DNA from: Mariniflexile litorale
GTDB lineage: Bacteria; Bacteroidota; Bacteroidia; Flavobacteriales; Flavobacteriaceae
Assembly: GCF_031128465.2 (NCBI RefSeq)
Contig: NZ_CP155618.1
Span: 877,501-941,500 of the forward strand
Length of the DNA: 64,000 nt
Direction of reading: 5' to 3'
Shown: positions 43,609-52,451 of the stretch, piece after piece
Position numbering within the stretch: the stretch's first letter is position 1
How the letters are laid out: every line of letters starts with the position of its first letter
Made by a program: the position numbers and the translations under genes
Notes under the pieces: generated by a model
The model's database searches: none
Seen by the model: only the letters and a program-made list of their open reading frames with translations
What the model was told of the DNA's origin: nothing

Positions 43609-45846
43609 ATGTCAAAAATCAGAAACTATATTTATATTGCATTAATGCTCTTAAGCATGACGGTTTTCTCTCAAAAAAATATAGATGATGACCCTGAATT
43701 GCTTCAAAATAGCATTGACTATCACATTTCGCAATCACAAACCGAGTTGGAAAATTTCAACTACTTCAAAGCACAAAAAAATCTAGATGAAGCCTTAGGT
43801 TTAGCCGAACAATCTACCAACAAAAAAAGTATAGGCATTATTTATGCCATTAAAGGTAGACTCCAACTTAGTATAGATGAAAGTGATAAAGCTATAAAAT
43901 CGCTTACAAAAGCTATAGAAGTACAACGCTTAATTAATGACAACAAAAACTTAGGAAGTTCTTATAAAATATTTGGTGATGTTTACGTTGCCAAAAAAGA
44001 TTACAATCAAGCTCTGGATTATTACCGGTCTGCGAAGTCTAAATTTGAAGAAGAATCGTTAACCGCTGAATTGGCAGATGTTCTCTTGTGTGAAGGTAAA
44101 ACATACCTCAAGTTAAAAAACTATAAAAACGCCAGAGATATTATAGAGCAATCTTTAGCCTTAGCAAAAAAAGAAGATTTATTAAAAACACAAAGCGAGG
44201 CTTTAATAGCGCATAGTTTAGTGCATACTAAATTAAATAATAATGAAAAAGCCTTAGCCTATGCACTTGAAGGTGTTAAACTGGCAAGTAATAATAAATA
44301 CACAAGTGTTCTTAACAATGGTTATTTGGCTCTAAGTAATATTTATAATAATACCCAAGACTATAAATCATCAAGAGATTATTTAAATGCTTATGTTCAA
44401 CTTTCAGATTCTCTAGCTAATTTAAAGCGTGCTAATTCTTCAAAAGACCAAGAAACACAGTACCTTTTAAATGATGCTTTAGAGAAGAACAATGAAATGT
44501 TTGAAAAATTAGAGAAAGCGGAAGACGATAATAGTTTAAGCACATTAATCTCTATTTTAAGTGTAGCCTTAATTACCATTTTATCTTTATTAACGTTATC
44601 ACTTTACAAAAACAATAACATCAGGCTTAAAACGAATAATATGCTTCATAAAAAAAATGGAGAACTTATTATTGCCAAAGAAAAAGCAGAACTAGCATCA
44701 AAAACCAAAGCAAACTTCCTGTCTACGGTAACACATGAGTTAAGAACTCCATTATATGCCGTAACTGGTTTAAGCAATATGTTACTGGAAGAAAACCCAA
44801 GACCAGAGCAAATTCAGCATTTAAAATCGTTGAAATTTTCGGGCGATTATTTATTGACCTTTATTAACGATATTCTTCAAATTAACAAAATTGAAGCTAA
44901 CAAAGTAGATATAGAACCAGAACCATTCAATCTAAAAAAGAAAATAAACAATATTATTTTAGCTTTAAATAATTCGGCTCAAGATAATAATATTAAAATT
45001 CATTTAGATTTCGATAAAAATTTACCTGAAAACTTTATAGCCGACCAACTTAAAATCTCTCAAATACTTATAAACTTAATAGGAAACTCCATCAAGTTTA
45101 CTAATGATGGTGATATCTGGATTCGAATTTATAAAATTGAGGAACATGGTAAAATATATACTTTACGTTTTGAGGTTGAAGATAATGGGATTGGTATAAA
45201 TCAAGAAAAGCAAGACAATATGTTTGAAAGCTTTTCCCAAGGCTCTATCCAAATTAACCGAAAATATGGAGGTACAGGTTTAGGCCTTTCTATCGTAAAA
45301 GGTTTAATTGATATATTAAAAGGAAAAATTTACGTAAAAAGCACACTTGAAAAGGGCACCACTTTCTATTTTGAAATCCCTTTAGAGTATACTTCCATCG
45401 AAGAAGCTAAAGAAATCACAACCACATATTTTAGTGGTAATGCAAGTGATTTAGATTTAACAAATGTTAAAATTCTGGTTGTTGAAGACAACAAAATTAA
45501 TCAAATGATTACTAAAAAGATTTTAACTAAAATGTCTCTTAAATGTGATATTGTAGATAATGGCGAAGATGCTGTTGATATGATAAAAGCTGATAAGTAC
45601 GATATTGTTTTAATGGATATTCATATGCCAGGTATTAGCGGTATTGAAGCTACTAAAATTGTGAGATCCTTTGATACTGAACAAATTATTTTTGCCTTAA
45701 CAGCAGTTACAATTGAAGATAAAATGCATGAATTTGAAGAAGCTGGTTTTACGGATATTATCCCAAAACCATTTAAACAAGAAGAGTTTGAGAAAAAACT
45801 TTACAATGCATTAGCTTCAAAAAACATTAGTTCTGCAACAATTTAA
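43609..45846 (+). CDS. TPR-containing hybrid histidine kinase/response regulator
   Basis: This 745-residue sensor has a signal peptide (about 1-21), then five or six tetratricopeptide repeats in an extracytoplasmic region (about 30-275; SIGIIYAIKGRLQLSIDESD, YKIFGDVYVAKKDYNQALDY, EALIAHSLVHTKLNNNEKAL). A membrane helix follows at 312-333. The kinase core has the H-box VTHELRTPLYAV with His376, HATPase motifs (LINLIGNSIKFTNDGD, VEDNGIGI, GGTGLGLSIVKGL) and a C-terminal receiver with phospho-acceptor Asp670 (IVLMDIHMPG). There is no DNA-binding output. Its stop interlocks with that of lpxK. Confidence 0.93.
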   Translation: MSKIRNYIYIALMLLSMTVFSQKNIDDDPELLQNSIDYHISQSQTELENFNYFKAQKNLDEALGLAEQSTNKKSIGIIYAIKGRLQLSIDESDKAIKSLTKAIEVQRLINDNKNLGSSYKIFGDVYVAKKDYNQALDYYRSAKSKFEEESLTAELADVLLCEGKTYLKLKNYKNARDIIEQSLALAKKEDLLKTQSEALIAHSLVHTKLNNNEKALAYALEGVKLASNNKYTSVLNNGYLALSNIYNNTQDYKSSRDYLNAYVQLSDSLANLKRANSSKDQETQYLLNDALEKNNEMFEKLEKAEDDNSLSTLISILSVALITILSLLTLSLYKNNNIRLKTNNMLHKKNGELIIAKEKAELASKTKANFLSTVTHELRTPLYAVTGLSNMLLEENPRPEQIQHLKSLKFSGDYLLTFINDILQINKIEANKVDIEPEPFNLKKKINNIILALNNSAQDNNIKIHLDFDKNLPENFIADQLKISQILINLIGNSIKFTNDGDIWIRIYKIEEHGKIYTLRFEVEDNGIGINQEKQDNMFESFSQGSIQINRKYGGTGLGLSIVKGLIDILKGKIYVKSTLEKGTTFYFEIPLEYTSIEEAKEITTTYFSGNASDLDLTNVKILVVEDNKINQMITKKILTKMSLKCDIVDNGEDAVDMIKADKYDIVLMDIHMPGISGIEATKIVRSFDTEQIIFALTAVTIEDKMHEFEEAGFTDIIPKPFKQEEFEKKLYNALASKNISSATI

Positions 45847-46847
45847 GAGGTTATAAAATCTTTGATAAGTTTATTTATATCCTGCTCGTTATTAATAGTA
45901 ACAGTAATAGGTAAATAAAATAATTTATTCTTTAAACTATCATATTGTTTCAATCGCATAAAGTCTTTTTCTGTAGTTATAATAAGTTCTTTTTTTTCTA
46001 ACGCAAGTATATCCTCTTCTGTGAATTCATGATGGTCTTTAAAGTTTAAATGCTCAAATTGCAATCTTTTTTCATTTAAAAATTCAACTAAAGGATTTGC
46101 ATTCGCTATACCTGTCACCAAAGTGAAATTAGTTACGGTATCTAAACTTATTTTATTTTCTGAAGAAATAATATAATTTGAATAATTTATCGAACTAAAA
46201 AAAACATGTTGAAAGCTTTCGGGTGCAATGCTTATTAAAAATTTACTTTTTTCTTCATCACTTAAATTAATAGGACATTTGGTAACTACAATAATATCGG
46301 CACGTTTTGCACCTTTTCTGGGTTCTCGCAAATTGCCTGTTGGTAAAACATAATCTAAAAAATACGGATTATTATAAGTGGTAAGTAAAATATTCATGCC
46401 AGCCTTTACTTTTCTATGTTGAAAAGCATCATCTAATAAAACAACATCTGGAGCATTATCAAGTTCTCTTAATTGATTTATACCATGTGTTCTGTCAGCA
46501 TCAACTGCTACCAAAATTTCACTTTTAAACTTGTTATAAAATTGAAATGGTTCATCACCAATAGATTCTACGGTAGAAAATTTGTTTGCTAACTGAAAGC
46601 CTTTGGTTTTTCGTTTATAACCACGACTTAAGGTTGCCACTTTATAATCCTTTTTCAACAAACCAATTAAATACTCAATCATTGGCGTTTTTCCTGTTCC
46701 CCCAACACTTAAATTTCCAACACAAATAATGGGAAAATTATACGATGTCGATTTTTTTAGACCCAAATCGTACAAGCTATTACGTAAACTGGTTACCGCA
46801 TAATATACAGGCATAAAAGGAAAGGATATATTTCTAATTAATTTCAT
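45843..46847 (-). CDS. lpxK: Tetraacyldisaccharide 4'-kinase
   Basis: This inner-membrane-associated kinase phosphorylates the 4'-position of the lipid A precursor. The 334 residues begin with a membrane-contacting helix (RNISFPFMPVYYAVTSLRNS). The Walker A motif is ICVGNLSVGGTGKTPMIEYL (about 40-59), followed by SRGYKRKTKGF, DAFQHRKVKAGMNILLTTY and LREPRKGAKRADIIVVTKCP, all LpxK signatures. The gene is divergent from the Nif3-like gene. Confidence 0.96.
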   Translation of the reverse strand: MKLIRNISFPFMPVYYAVTSLRNSLYDLGLKKSTSYNFPIICVGNLSVGGTGKTPMIEYLIGLLKKDYKVATLSRGYKRKTKGFQLANKFSTVESIGDEPFQFYNKFKSEILVAVDADRTHGINQLRELDNAPDVVLLDDAFQHRKVKAGMNILLTTYNNPYFLDYVLPTGNLREPRKGAKRADIIVVTKCPINLSDEEKSKFLISIAPESFQHVFFSSINYSNYIISSENKISLDTVTNFTLVTGIANANPLVEFLNEKRLQFEHLNFKDHHEFTEEDILALEKKELIITTEKDFMRLKQYDSLKNKLFYLPITVTINNEQDINKLIKDFITS

Positions 46848-46958
46848 GTGTTTCTATTTATTCCTTTTCAATAATCACATACAACATCCATATAATCATT
46901 CTTCTGGCAGATTGAATTTTTAAGTTGTAGATGTTTCATCTTAGCGAAAATAATATTT

Positions 46959-46966
46959 TATCTTTG
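46959..46966 (+). promoter_or_regulatory. Candidate -7 box (TATCTTTG) for the Nif3-like gene
   Basis: An exact TAnnTTTG match 19 bases before ATG 46985. It places the transcription start downstream of the earlier in-frame ATG at 46931, so that ATG cannot be used. Confidence 0.5.
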
Positions 46967-46984
46967 ATACAAACAAATTTATTC

Positions 46985-48079
46985 ATGATTGTTCAAGACG
47001 TCATTAATCATTTAGAAAAATTAGCGCCTTTAGCTTATGCTGAAGATTTTGATAACGTAGGGCTTTTAGTCGGCAATAAAAACACTAAAATAACAGGTAT
47101 TCTAGTTACTTTAGATACACTTGAAGCCGTTGTAGATGAAGCCATCAACGAAAAATGCAACCTCATTGTAAGCTTCCACCCCATTATTTTTAAAGGTTTA
47201 AAAAAACTAACAGGTAAAAATTATGTAGAGCGCGTGGTAATGAAAGCGATAAAGCACGACATTGCTATTTTCAGCATGCACACTGCGTTAGATAATGCTA
47301 TTCAAGGTGTAAACGACATGATTTGCAATACCCTAGGATTAACAAAGAAACGCATCCTTATTCCGCAAAGCGGGACTATAAAAAAACTAACCACTTTTGT
47401 TCCAACAGATGAAGCCGAACAACTTAGAACGGCTTTATTTAACTCTGGCGCCGGTTCTATTGGTAATTATTCTAATTGTAGTTTTAATGTAGAAGGTTAC
47501 GGCACTTTTAATGGTAATGAAAACGCCACCCCCTCAAAAGGCAACAAAGGTGTTTTGCATACGGAAGCTGAAACCAAAATTACCATCACCTTCCCAAAAC
47601 ATTTAGAAACAGAAATCCTTCAAACTTTATTTAAAACACATTCTTATGAAGAAGTGGCATATGAGATAACTACTTTAGAGAATAAAAATCAGCATATTGG
47701 TATAGGTATGGTTGGCGAATTAGACGATTCTTTGAGCGAATTGGACTTCTTAAATTTTTTAAAAGATAAAATGAACACTAAATGCATTCGACATTCGGTA
47801 CTTTTAAATAAGAAAATAAAAAAAATAGCCGTGTTAGGTGGTTCGGGAAGTTTTGGTATAGAAGCTGCCAAAGCAGCTGGCGCTGATGTTTTTATAACTG
47901 CCGATTTAAAATATCACGATTTTTTTACCGCCGAAAACAACATTCTTTTAGCCGATATAGGACATTATGAAAGCGAACAATTCACAAAAAACCTTTTAGT
48001 AGCATATCTTATTAAAAAAATTACTAATTTTGCAATCATTTTATCGAAGACAAATACAAATCCTGTTAAGTATTTTTAA
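46985..48079 (+). CDS. Nif3-like dinuclear metal centre protein (YqfO type)
   Basis: This widely conserved protein of unknown reaction has 364 residues from ATG 46985. The NIF3 core is split by an inserted PII-like (CutA/YqfO) domain at about 125-230 (KKLTTFVPTDEAEQLRTALF, TKITITFPKHLETEILQTLF). Metal ligands are in LIVSFHPIIFKGLKKL, IFSMHTALDNAIQGVND and the C-terminal GHYESEQF. Members form hexamers and have been linked to GTP cyclohydrolase-like folds. It is coupled with the next gene (3-base gap), a pairing common in Bacteroidota. Confidence 0.93.
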   Translation: MIVQDVINHLEKLAPLAYAEDFDNVGLLVGNKNTKITGILVTLDTLEAVVDEAINEKCNLIVSFHPIIFKGLKKLTGKNYVERVVMKAIKHDIAIFSMHTALDNAIQGVNDMICNTLGLTKKRILIPQSGTIKKLTTFVPTDEAEQLRTALFNSGAGSIGNYSNCSFNVEGYGTFNGNENATPSKGNKGVLHTEAETKITITFPKHLETEILQTLFKTHSYEEVAYEITTLENKNQHIGIGMVGELDDSLSELDFLNFLKDKMNTKCIRHSVLLNKKIKKIAVLGGSGSFGIEAAKAAGADVFITADLKYHDFFTAENNILLADIGHYESEQFTKNLLVAYLIKKITNFAIILSKTNTNPVKYF

Positions 48080-48082
48080 AAT

Positions 48083-48865
48083 ATGGCTAAAACTAAAGAA
48101 TTAACTGTTGAAGAGCGTTTAAGAGCGTTATACGATTTACAACTTATCGATTCTCGTATAGACGAAATAAGAAATGTTCGTGGAGAACTTCCATTAGAAG
48201 TACGCGATTTAGAAGATGAAGTTGCTGGACTAAACATCAGATTAGAAAAATTAGTTTCAAGTTTAGAAGTAATCGATAATGACATCGTTTCTAAAAAGAA
48301 TCAAATTGAAGAGTCTAAGTCTTTGATTAAAAAGTATAGCGAACAACAAAAAAATGTTAGAAATAACAGAGAATTCAATTCTTTAACTAAGGAAGTTGAA
48401 TTTCAAGAGTTAGAAATGGAATTAGCTGAAAAGCACATTAAAGAATTTAAAGTACAAATCGAACAGAAAAAAGTTGTTATTTCTGAAACCAAAGAGCGTT
48501 TAAAAGAGCGTGAAAATCACTTAAAACACAAAAAAAGTGAATTGGATGCTATTTTAGCCGAAACAGAAAAAGAAGAACAAGCGTTGATTGGAAAATCTCA
48601 AGAATACCAAGAACAAATTGAAGAGCGTTTGGTATCAGCTTACAACAGAATTCGTAAAAATGTAAAAAACGGCTTAGCAGTTGTGGCTATTGAAAGAGGT
48701 GCTTCTGGAGGATCTTTCTTCACTATTCCTCCTCAAATTCAAGTTGAAATTGCAGCTCGTAAAAAAGTTATTACCGATGAGCATAGTGGTCGAATTTTAG
48801 TGGATGCACAATTAGCTGAAGAGCAAAAAGAAAAAATGGCAAAATTATTTACTAAGTTAAGTTAA
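48083..48865 (+). CDS. Coiled-coil protein of the C4 zinc-ribbon family with zinc ligands lost
   Basis: This 260-residue protein belongs to the zf-RING_7 family that usually pairs a long coiled coil with a C-terminal C4 zinc ribbon. The coiled coil covers about 10-185. The ribbon region reads GASGGSFFTIPPQIQVEI (206-223) and ITDEHSGRILV (230-240). The four cysteines expected at 208, 211, 232 and 235 are Ser, Ser, Asp and Ser, while the scaffold residues (G, IPPQ, GRI) remain. It follows the Nif3-like gene and is probably cotranscribed. The family may act in ribosome or nucleic acid processes, which is not established. Confidence 0.88.
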   Translation: MAKTKELTVEERLRALYDLQLIDSRIDEIRNVRGELPLEVRDLEDEVAGLNIRLEKLVSSLEVIDNDIVSKKNQIEESKSLIKKYSEQQKNVRNNREFNSLTKEVEFQELEMELAEKHIKEFKVQIEQKKVVISETKERLKERENHLKHKKSELDAILAETEKEEQALIGKSQEYQEQIEERLVSAYNRIRKNVKNGLAVVAIERGASGGSFFTIPPQIQVEIAARKKVITDEHSGRILVDAQLAEEQKEKMAKLFTKLS

Positions 48866-48887
48866 GTAATTACCAACAACATAATTT

Positions 48888-48916
48888 AAAGCCTTCATCA
48901 ACGTGAAGGCTTTTTT
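48888..48916 (+). terminator. Rho-independent terminator of the Nif3-ribbon unit
   Basis: A 10-bp stem (AAAGCCTTCA / TGAAGGCTTT) with a 6-base loop is followed by TTTTTT. Confidence 0.9.
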
Positions 48917-48983
48917 CATTTTATAATTTTGGTAGATTATTTTAAGGTCTTTAAAATTTATTCGTCTAATAGAAAAAACAAAC

Positions 48984-49640
48984 ATGAAAAACATCATTTT
49001 TACAGCATGCATTGTTATGTTGTTTAGCTGTCAAAACAGTGCACAAGCAAATAAAAATCAACAAGCGGTGATTAATGCAGACCCAGTAGAGGTTCCTTTA
49101 AAGAATGGAAAAGCCAAAGCTTATTTTGCAAGCGGCTGCTTTTGGTGTGTTGAAGCTATTTATGAACATGTTAAAGGTGTAGATGAAGTTATTAGCGGTT
49201 ATTCTGGCGGTCATACTAAAAACCCCACTTACGAAGCTAGTAATACCGGAAAAACAGGACACGCCGAAGCTGTTGAAGTTATTTACGACCCAAGTGTAGT
49301 AAGTTTTTCAACATTAGTGGATGTGTATTTTGGATCGCAGGATCCCACACAAGGAAATGGACAAGGAAACGACAGAGGTTCGCAATACCGTTCTATCATC
49401 TTCTATCAAAATGAGTCCCAAAAACAAATCATTTTAAAAAAGAAAGAGGCGCTTAGCAAAAAATTAAACACCAAAGTAGCAGCCGAAGTGTATCCCTTCC
49501 AAGAATTTTGGATAGCAGAAGATTATCATCAAAATTACGAACGTCTTCACCCAAATAATAGCTACATTCAAAATGTATCTATTCCCAGATTTAATCGATT
49601 TAAAGCTAAATTCCCTGAATTAGTAAAAGATAAACATTAA
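48984..49640 (+). CDS. msrA: Peptide-methionine (S)-S-oxide reductase, lipoprotein form
   Basis: This enzyme reduces S-methionine sulfoxide in proteins. It has a lipoprotein signal (lipobox LFSC, Cys16) so it is exported and anchored, probably in the outer membrane or periplasm. The catalytic motif is GCFWCVEAIYEH with Cys52; other family blocks are SGYSGGHTKNPTYEAS, GHAEAVEVIYDP and AEDYHQNY. The C-terminal recycling cysteine of cytosolic MsrA is not present, so reduction needs an exogenous partner. No msrB is adjacent. Length 218 residues. Confidence 0.95.
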   Translation: MKNIIFTACIVMLFSCQNSAQANKNQQAVINADPVEVPLKNGKAKAYFASGCFWCVEAIYEHVKGVDEVISGYSGGHTKNPTYEASNTGKTGHAEAVEVIYDPSVVSFSTLVDVYFGSQDPTQGNGQGNDRGSQYRSIIFYQNESQKQIILKKKEALSKKLNTKVAAEVYPFQEFWIAEDYHQNYERLHPNNSYIQNVSIPRFNRFKAKFPELVKDKH

Positions 49641-49690
49641 GTTAATTTCATTTAGGTTACTTGTTTTCTATCTTTACTAAAATCTTAGTT

Positions 49691-50338
49691 ATGAAGAAAT
49701 TAATAATCTCATTTATTATTTTAATAATTAGTATCTCTTGTAAAAAAAAGGAAGAAAATAAAGGCATTGAAACAGAACTTTCAACAGCAGAAAAAATAGC
49801 AAATGCTCATGGCTTTGAAAACTGGAAAAATGTTTCTAAAATAGCTTTTAATTTTAACCAAAAAAGAAGTTGGGAATGGAACCCTAAAACTAACGTTATT
49901 ACTTTAATCACTGATAATGACACCATCGTTTATAACAGAAAATCTATTGATAGTATTTCAGAAAATGCTGACAAAGGTTTTATAAATGATAAATTTTGGC
50001 TATTAATTCCGTTTCAATTGGTTTGGGATATAGGTAAAACAATTTCTGAACCTGTTAAAACTGAAGCTCCTATTAGTAAAATTGAAATGAATAAAATTAC
50101 TTTACTATATTCTAATGAAGAAGGCTATACACCTGGTGATGCTTATGATATATATTATAGTGATGATTACATTATTAAAGAATGGGCTTTTAGAAAAGGT
50201 AATAAACTCGAAGCAGGACTTGTAAATACTTTTGAAAACTATCAAGATTTTAATGGCATAAAAATAGCTTTAGATCATAAAAAAGCAGAAGGCGATTGGA
50301 ATCTTAAATTTACGGATGTAAAAGTAACTTTAGAATAA
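49691..50338 (+). CDS. Hypothetical lipoprotein
   Basis: I do not recognise a functional family. From ATG 49691 the product has 215 residues and a lipoprotein signal (IILIISISC, then KKK). The upstream ATG at 49661 adds ten residues before the signal and is not favoured. The body contains NAHGFENWKNVSKIAFNFNQ, SWEWNPKTNVITLITDND and AEGDWNLKFTDVKVT, a pattern seen in Bacteroidota proteins of unknown function that resemble periplasmic lipid- or heme-binding folds. It is followed by a strong bidirectional terminator. Confidence 0.75.
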   Translation: MKKLIISFIILIISISCKKKEENKGIETELSTAEKIANAHGFENWKNVSKIAFNFNQKRSWEWNPKTNVITLITDNDTIVYNRKSIDSISENADKGFINDKFWLLIPFQLVWDIGKTISEPVKTEAPISKIEMNKITLLYSNEEGYTPGDAYDIYYSDDYIIKEWAFRKGNKLEAGLVNTFENYQDFNGIKIALDHKKAEGDWNLKFTDVKVTLE

Positions 50339-50429
50339 TTTTTTTAGAAATTAAAAAATCCAATCATTGCATAAAAAACGTATATAAGGTATCGTTTTAA
50401 TATTCCGCATTATGCGTCTCTATATATCC

Positions 50430-50462
50430 AAAGAGCTTCCACTAATTAAGTGGAAGCTCTTT
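50430..50462. terminator. Bidirectional terminator after the hypothetical lipoprotein
   Basis: A 14-bp perfect stem (AAAGAGCTTCCACT / AGTGGAAGCTCTTT) with loop AATTA and T-rich tail; it also faces the opposite-strand CDGSH gene. Confidence 0.92.
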
Positions 50463-50466
50463 ATTT

Positions 50467-50886
50467 TTATCCAACAAATTGTTCTTTAATGTGCGTCCCG
50501 TCACAAAAAGGTTTATTGTTTGAAACCCCACACCTGCAAAAGGCCGTTGTTTTATTTTTGATTTCTTTACGACCATCTTTATGAGTTACATGAAGAGTTC
50601 CATAAACCAACAAAGGACCATTTTCCAATACTTCAACTTTGGTTTCTAAAACCTCAGCACTTTTATCAGTTTCATTATTCATATAAAAACTTAAAGCACC
50701 CGATGGACATGCTTTTACTTGCTTTATCAAAGCTTCTGTTTTTGCTTCATCAATTTTTATCCAAGGGCGTTCCCTGGGTTGAAATACCTCGGGCAACCCT
50801 TTAGCACAAATAGCAGAATGAATGCATTTTTCTGCTTCCCAAACTATGGTAACATTACCATTTGTATATTCTTTAATCTTACTCAT
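50467..50886 (-). CDS. Divergent 4Fe-4S ferredoxin fused to CDGSH iron-sulfur domain
   Basis: This 139-residue protein joins two iron-sulfur modules. The N-terminal half (about 8-70) is the Fer4_19/YjdI-like divergent ferredoxin with Cys21, Cys27 and Cys60 (KCIHSAICAKG, KACPSGALSF). The C-terminal half is a CDGSH 2Fe-2S domain: AFCRCGVSNNKPFCDGTH, with ligands Cys117, Cys119, Cys128 and His132. In many bacteria these are separate genes or a fusion of the same order, so the fusion is known. The role in electron transfer or cluster sensing is not established. Confidence 0.9.
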   Translation of the reverse strand: MSKIKEYTNGNVTIVWEAEKCIHSAICAKGLPEVFQPRERPWIKIDEAKTEALIKQVKACPSGALSFYMNNETDKSAEVLETKVEVLENGPLLVYGTLHVTHKDGRKEIKNKTTAFCRCGVSNNKPFCDGTHIKEQFVG

Positions 50887-50945
50887 TCTTTTAAGGTTTT
50901 AATAAGTTTAAATTATCCTTAAGTTTTTAATAAACTATAACTGTT

Positions 50946-52334
50946 TTAATTTTCATTAAGATTTGTTTTTATAGCAAACCAAAAAGTTGAACCAACACCC
51001 TCTCTACTTTCTAAACTTAATTCACCACCAAGTAATTCAGTATATGCTTTGGCAATAGCTAAACCTATTCCCGAACCATGCAACGCTTTTTTATTTTGAA
51101 TATCAACTTGATAAAATGGGTCAAAAATATGTTTGAAATAATCTTCAGGTATGCCAATTCCTGTATCTACTATATAAAATTCTAAATAGTCATTATTATG
51201 GCTTATACATTTTAGAGCAACATGACCTCCCTTATTTGTATACTTAATAGCGTTTTTTAATAAATGTTTTAAAATTGAAGTTAATTTATCTTTATCTGAA
51301 TTTATTATAGTATCATGTTCATTCATAAAATTATTGTTATTCAAAAAAAACAGCCCTTTTTCTTTTGCCAAAGGAAGCAAAGAAATGTAAATTTCGTTTA
51401 TAATTTCATTTATATTAAAAGTCGTAGTATCAACACTTATTAGCCCTGCATCAATTTTTGAAACTTCAAGAATATCTGAAACGACTTGTAATAATAGTTT
51501 ACCGTTAGACTCTATAATTTCAACATATTCTAAATAATCTTTTTCGCCTGTATTATATGATTTTAAAAATTCTGCACAACCTAAAATACCATACATGGGA
51601 GTTCTTATTTCGTGACTTATATTAGCTAAAAAAGCTGCCTTCAATTTATCAGACAACTCAGCTCTTTCTTTCTCTTTTAGTACATTTTTATGCTTTTCAA
51701 TAAGTTCCAATTGTAATTTATTTCCCTTTAACAGGGCTCGGTGTAAATGATCTATTAAAAAGGATACAGCAAAAACAATTAGTAAATTAAATAGTATGTT
51801 ATTTAATAAAATAACAAATAGTACTTCCACTTGGTACATACCAAAACTAGGTATATTTGCCAATTCAAAATAAATACATATAATTAAAAGAGCATAAAAT
51901 ATGGCGTTTATTAAAACCGCTTTTAAACCTTTTTCTCTACCACTATATAAGGTTATCATAATATTTAACATGAACAACAAAGTAGCTCCATTGCCTCTAA
52001 AACCTAGGTATAGAAATAAAACAAAAGACAATATAAAAATATTTATTGAAAATATTTTTTTTCTTAATCCCAAACTCATGCCTTTGTAAAAAGCAAGAAA
52101 CAACAATACTAAAACCGCAAAAGTATCTATATATAAAACAAACAATTCTCCTGTGTAAATAGATAACACGGCACTTGGCACATACGACACAAGACCTAAA
52201 ATATTAGTTAAAAGCAGTATAGAACCAAAGAGTTTATCTCTAAAGTAAGGCAAGCCTTCTTCTTCACTTCGCTTCGAAAACTCACTGTAATTTACATACC
52301 ATTCTTGGCAACGTTCCCATAATCTTTTCAACAT
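50946..52334 (-). CDS. Membrane sensor histidine kinase
   Basis: This 462-residue kinase has six or seven N-terminal membrane helices (about 35-195) and no large extracytoplasmic loop, so the sensed signal probably lies in the membrane. A coiled coil leads to the H-box AFLANISHEIRTPMYGI with phospho-acceptor His241. The HATPase domain has LLKNAIKYTNKGGH (N box), IVDTGIGIPEDYF (G1) and LHGSGIGLAIAKAY (G2). No response regulator is encoded nearby. Confidence 0.92.
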   Translation of the reverse strand: MLKRLWERCQEWYVNYSEFSKRSEEEGLPYFRDKLFGSILLLTNILGLVSYVPSAVLSIYTGELFVLYIDTFAVLVLLFLAFYKGMSLGLRKKIFSINIFILSFVLFLYLGFRGNGATLLFMLNIMITLYSGREKGLKAVLINAIFYALLIICIYFELANIPSFGMYQVEVLFVILLNNILFNLLIVFAVSFLIDHLHRALLKGNKLQLELIEKHKNVLKEKERAELSDKLKAAFLANISHEIRTPMYGILGCAEFLKSYNTGEKDYLEYVEIIESNGKLLLQVVSDILEVSKIDAGLISVDTTTFNINEIINEIYISLLPLAKEKGLFFLNNNNFMNEHDTIINSDKDKLTSILKHLLKNAIKYTNKGGHVALKCISHNNDYLEFYIVDTGIGIPEDYFKHIFDPFYQVDIQNKKALHGSGIGLAIAKAYTELLGGELSLESREGVGSTFWFAIKTNLNEN

Positions 52335-52443
52335 TAAATCTTTTTTTACATTTTGACTACACTCTAAAAATACAAAACTTTACTACATACAAAACAACAG
52401 ATATATTATTCTTTACATAATATTCATAATAAGATAAATAGCT

Positions 52444-52451
52444 TATTTTTG
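52444..52451 (+). promoter_or_regulatory. Candidate -7 box (TATTTTTG) for the kynurenine operon
   Basis: An exact TAnnTTTG match whose last three bases are the TTG annotated as the kynU start. If it is the promoter, translation must begin downstream, for example at TTG 52476. Confidence 0.4.
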
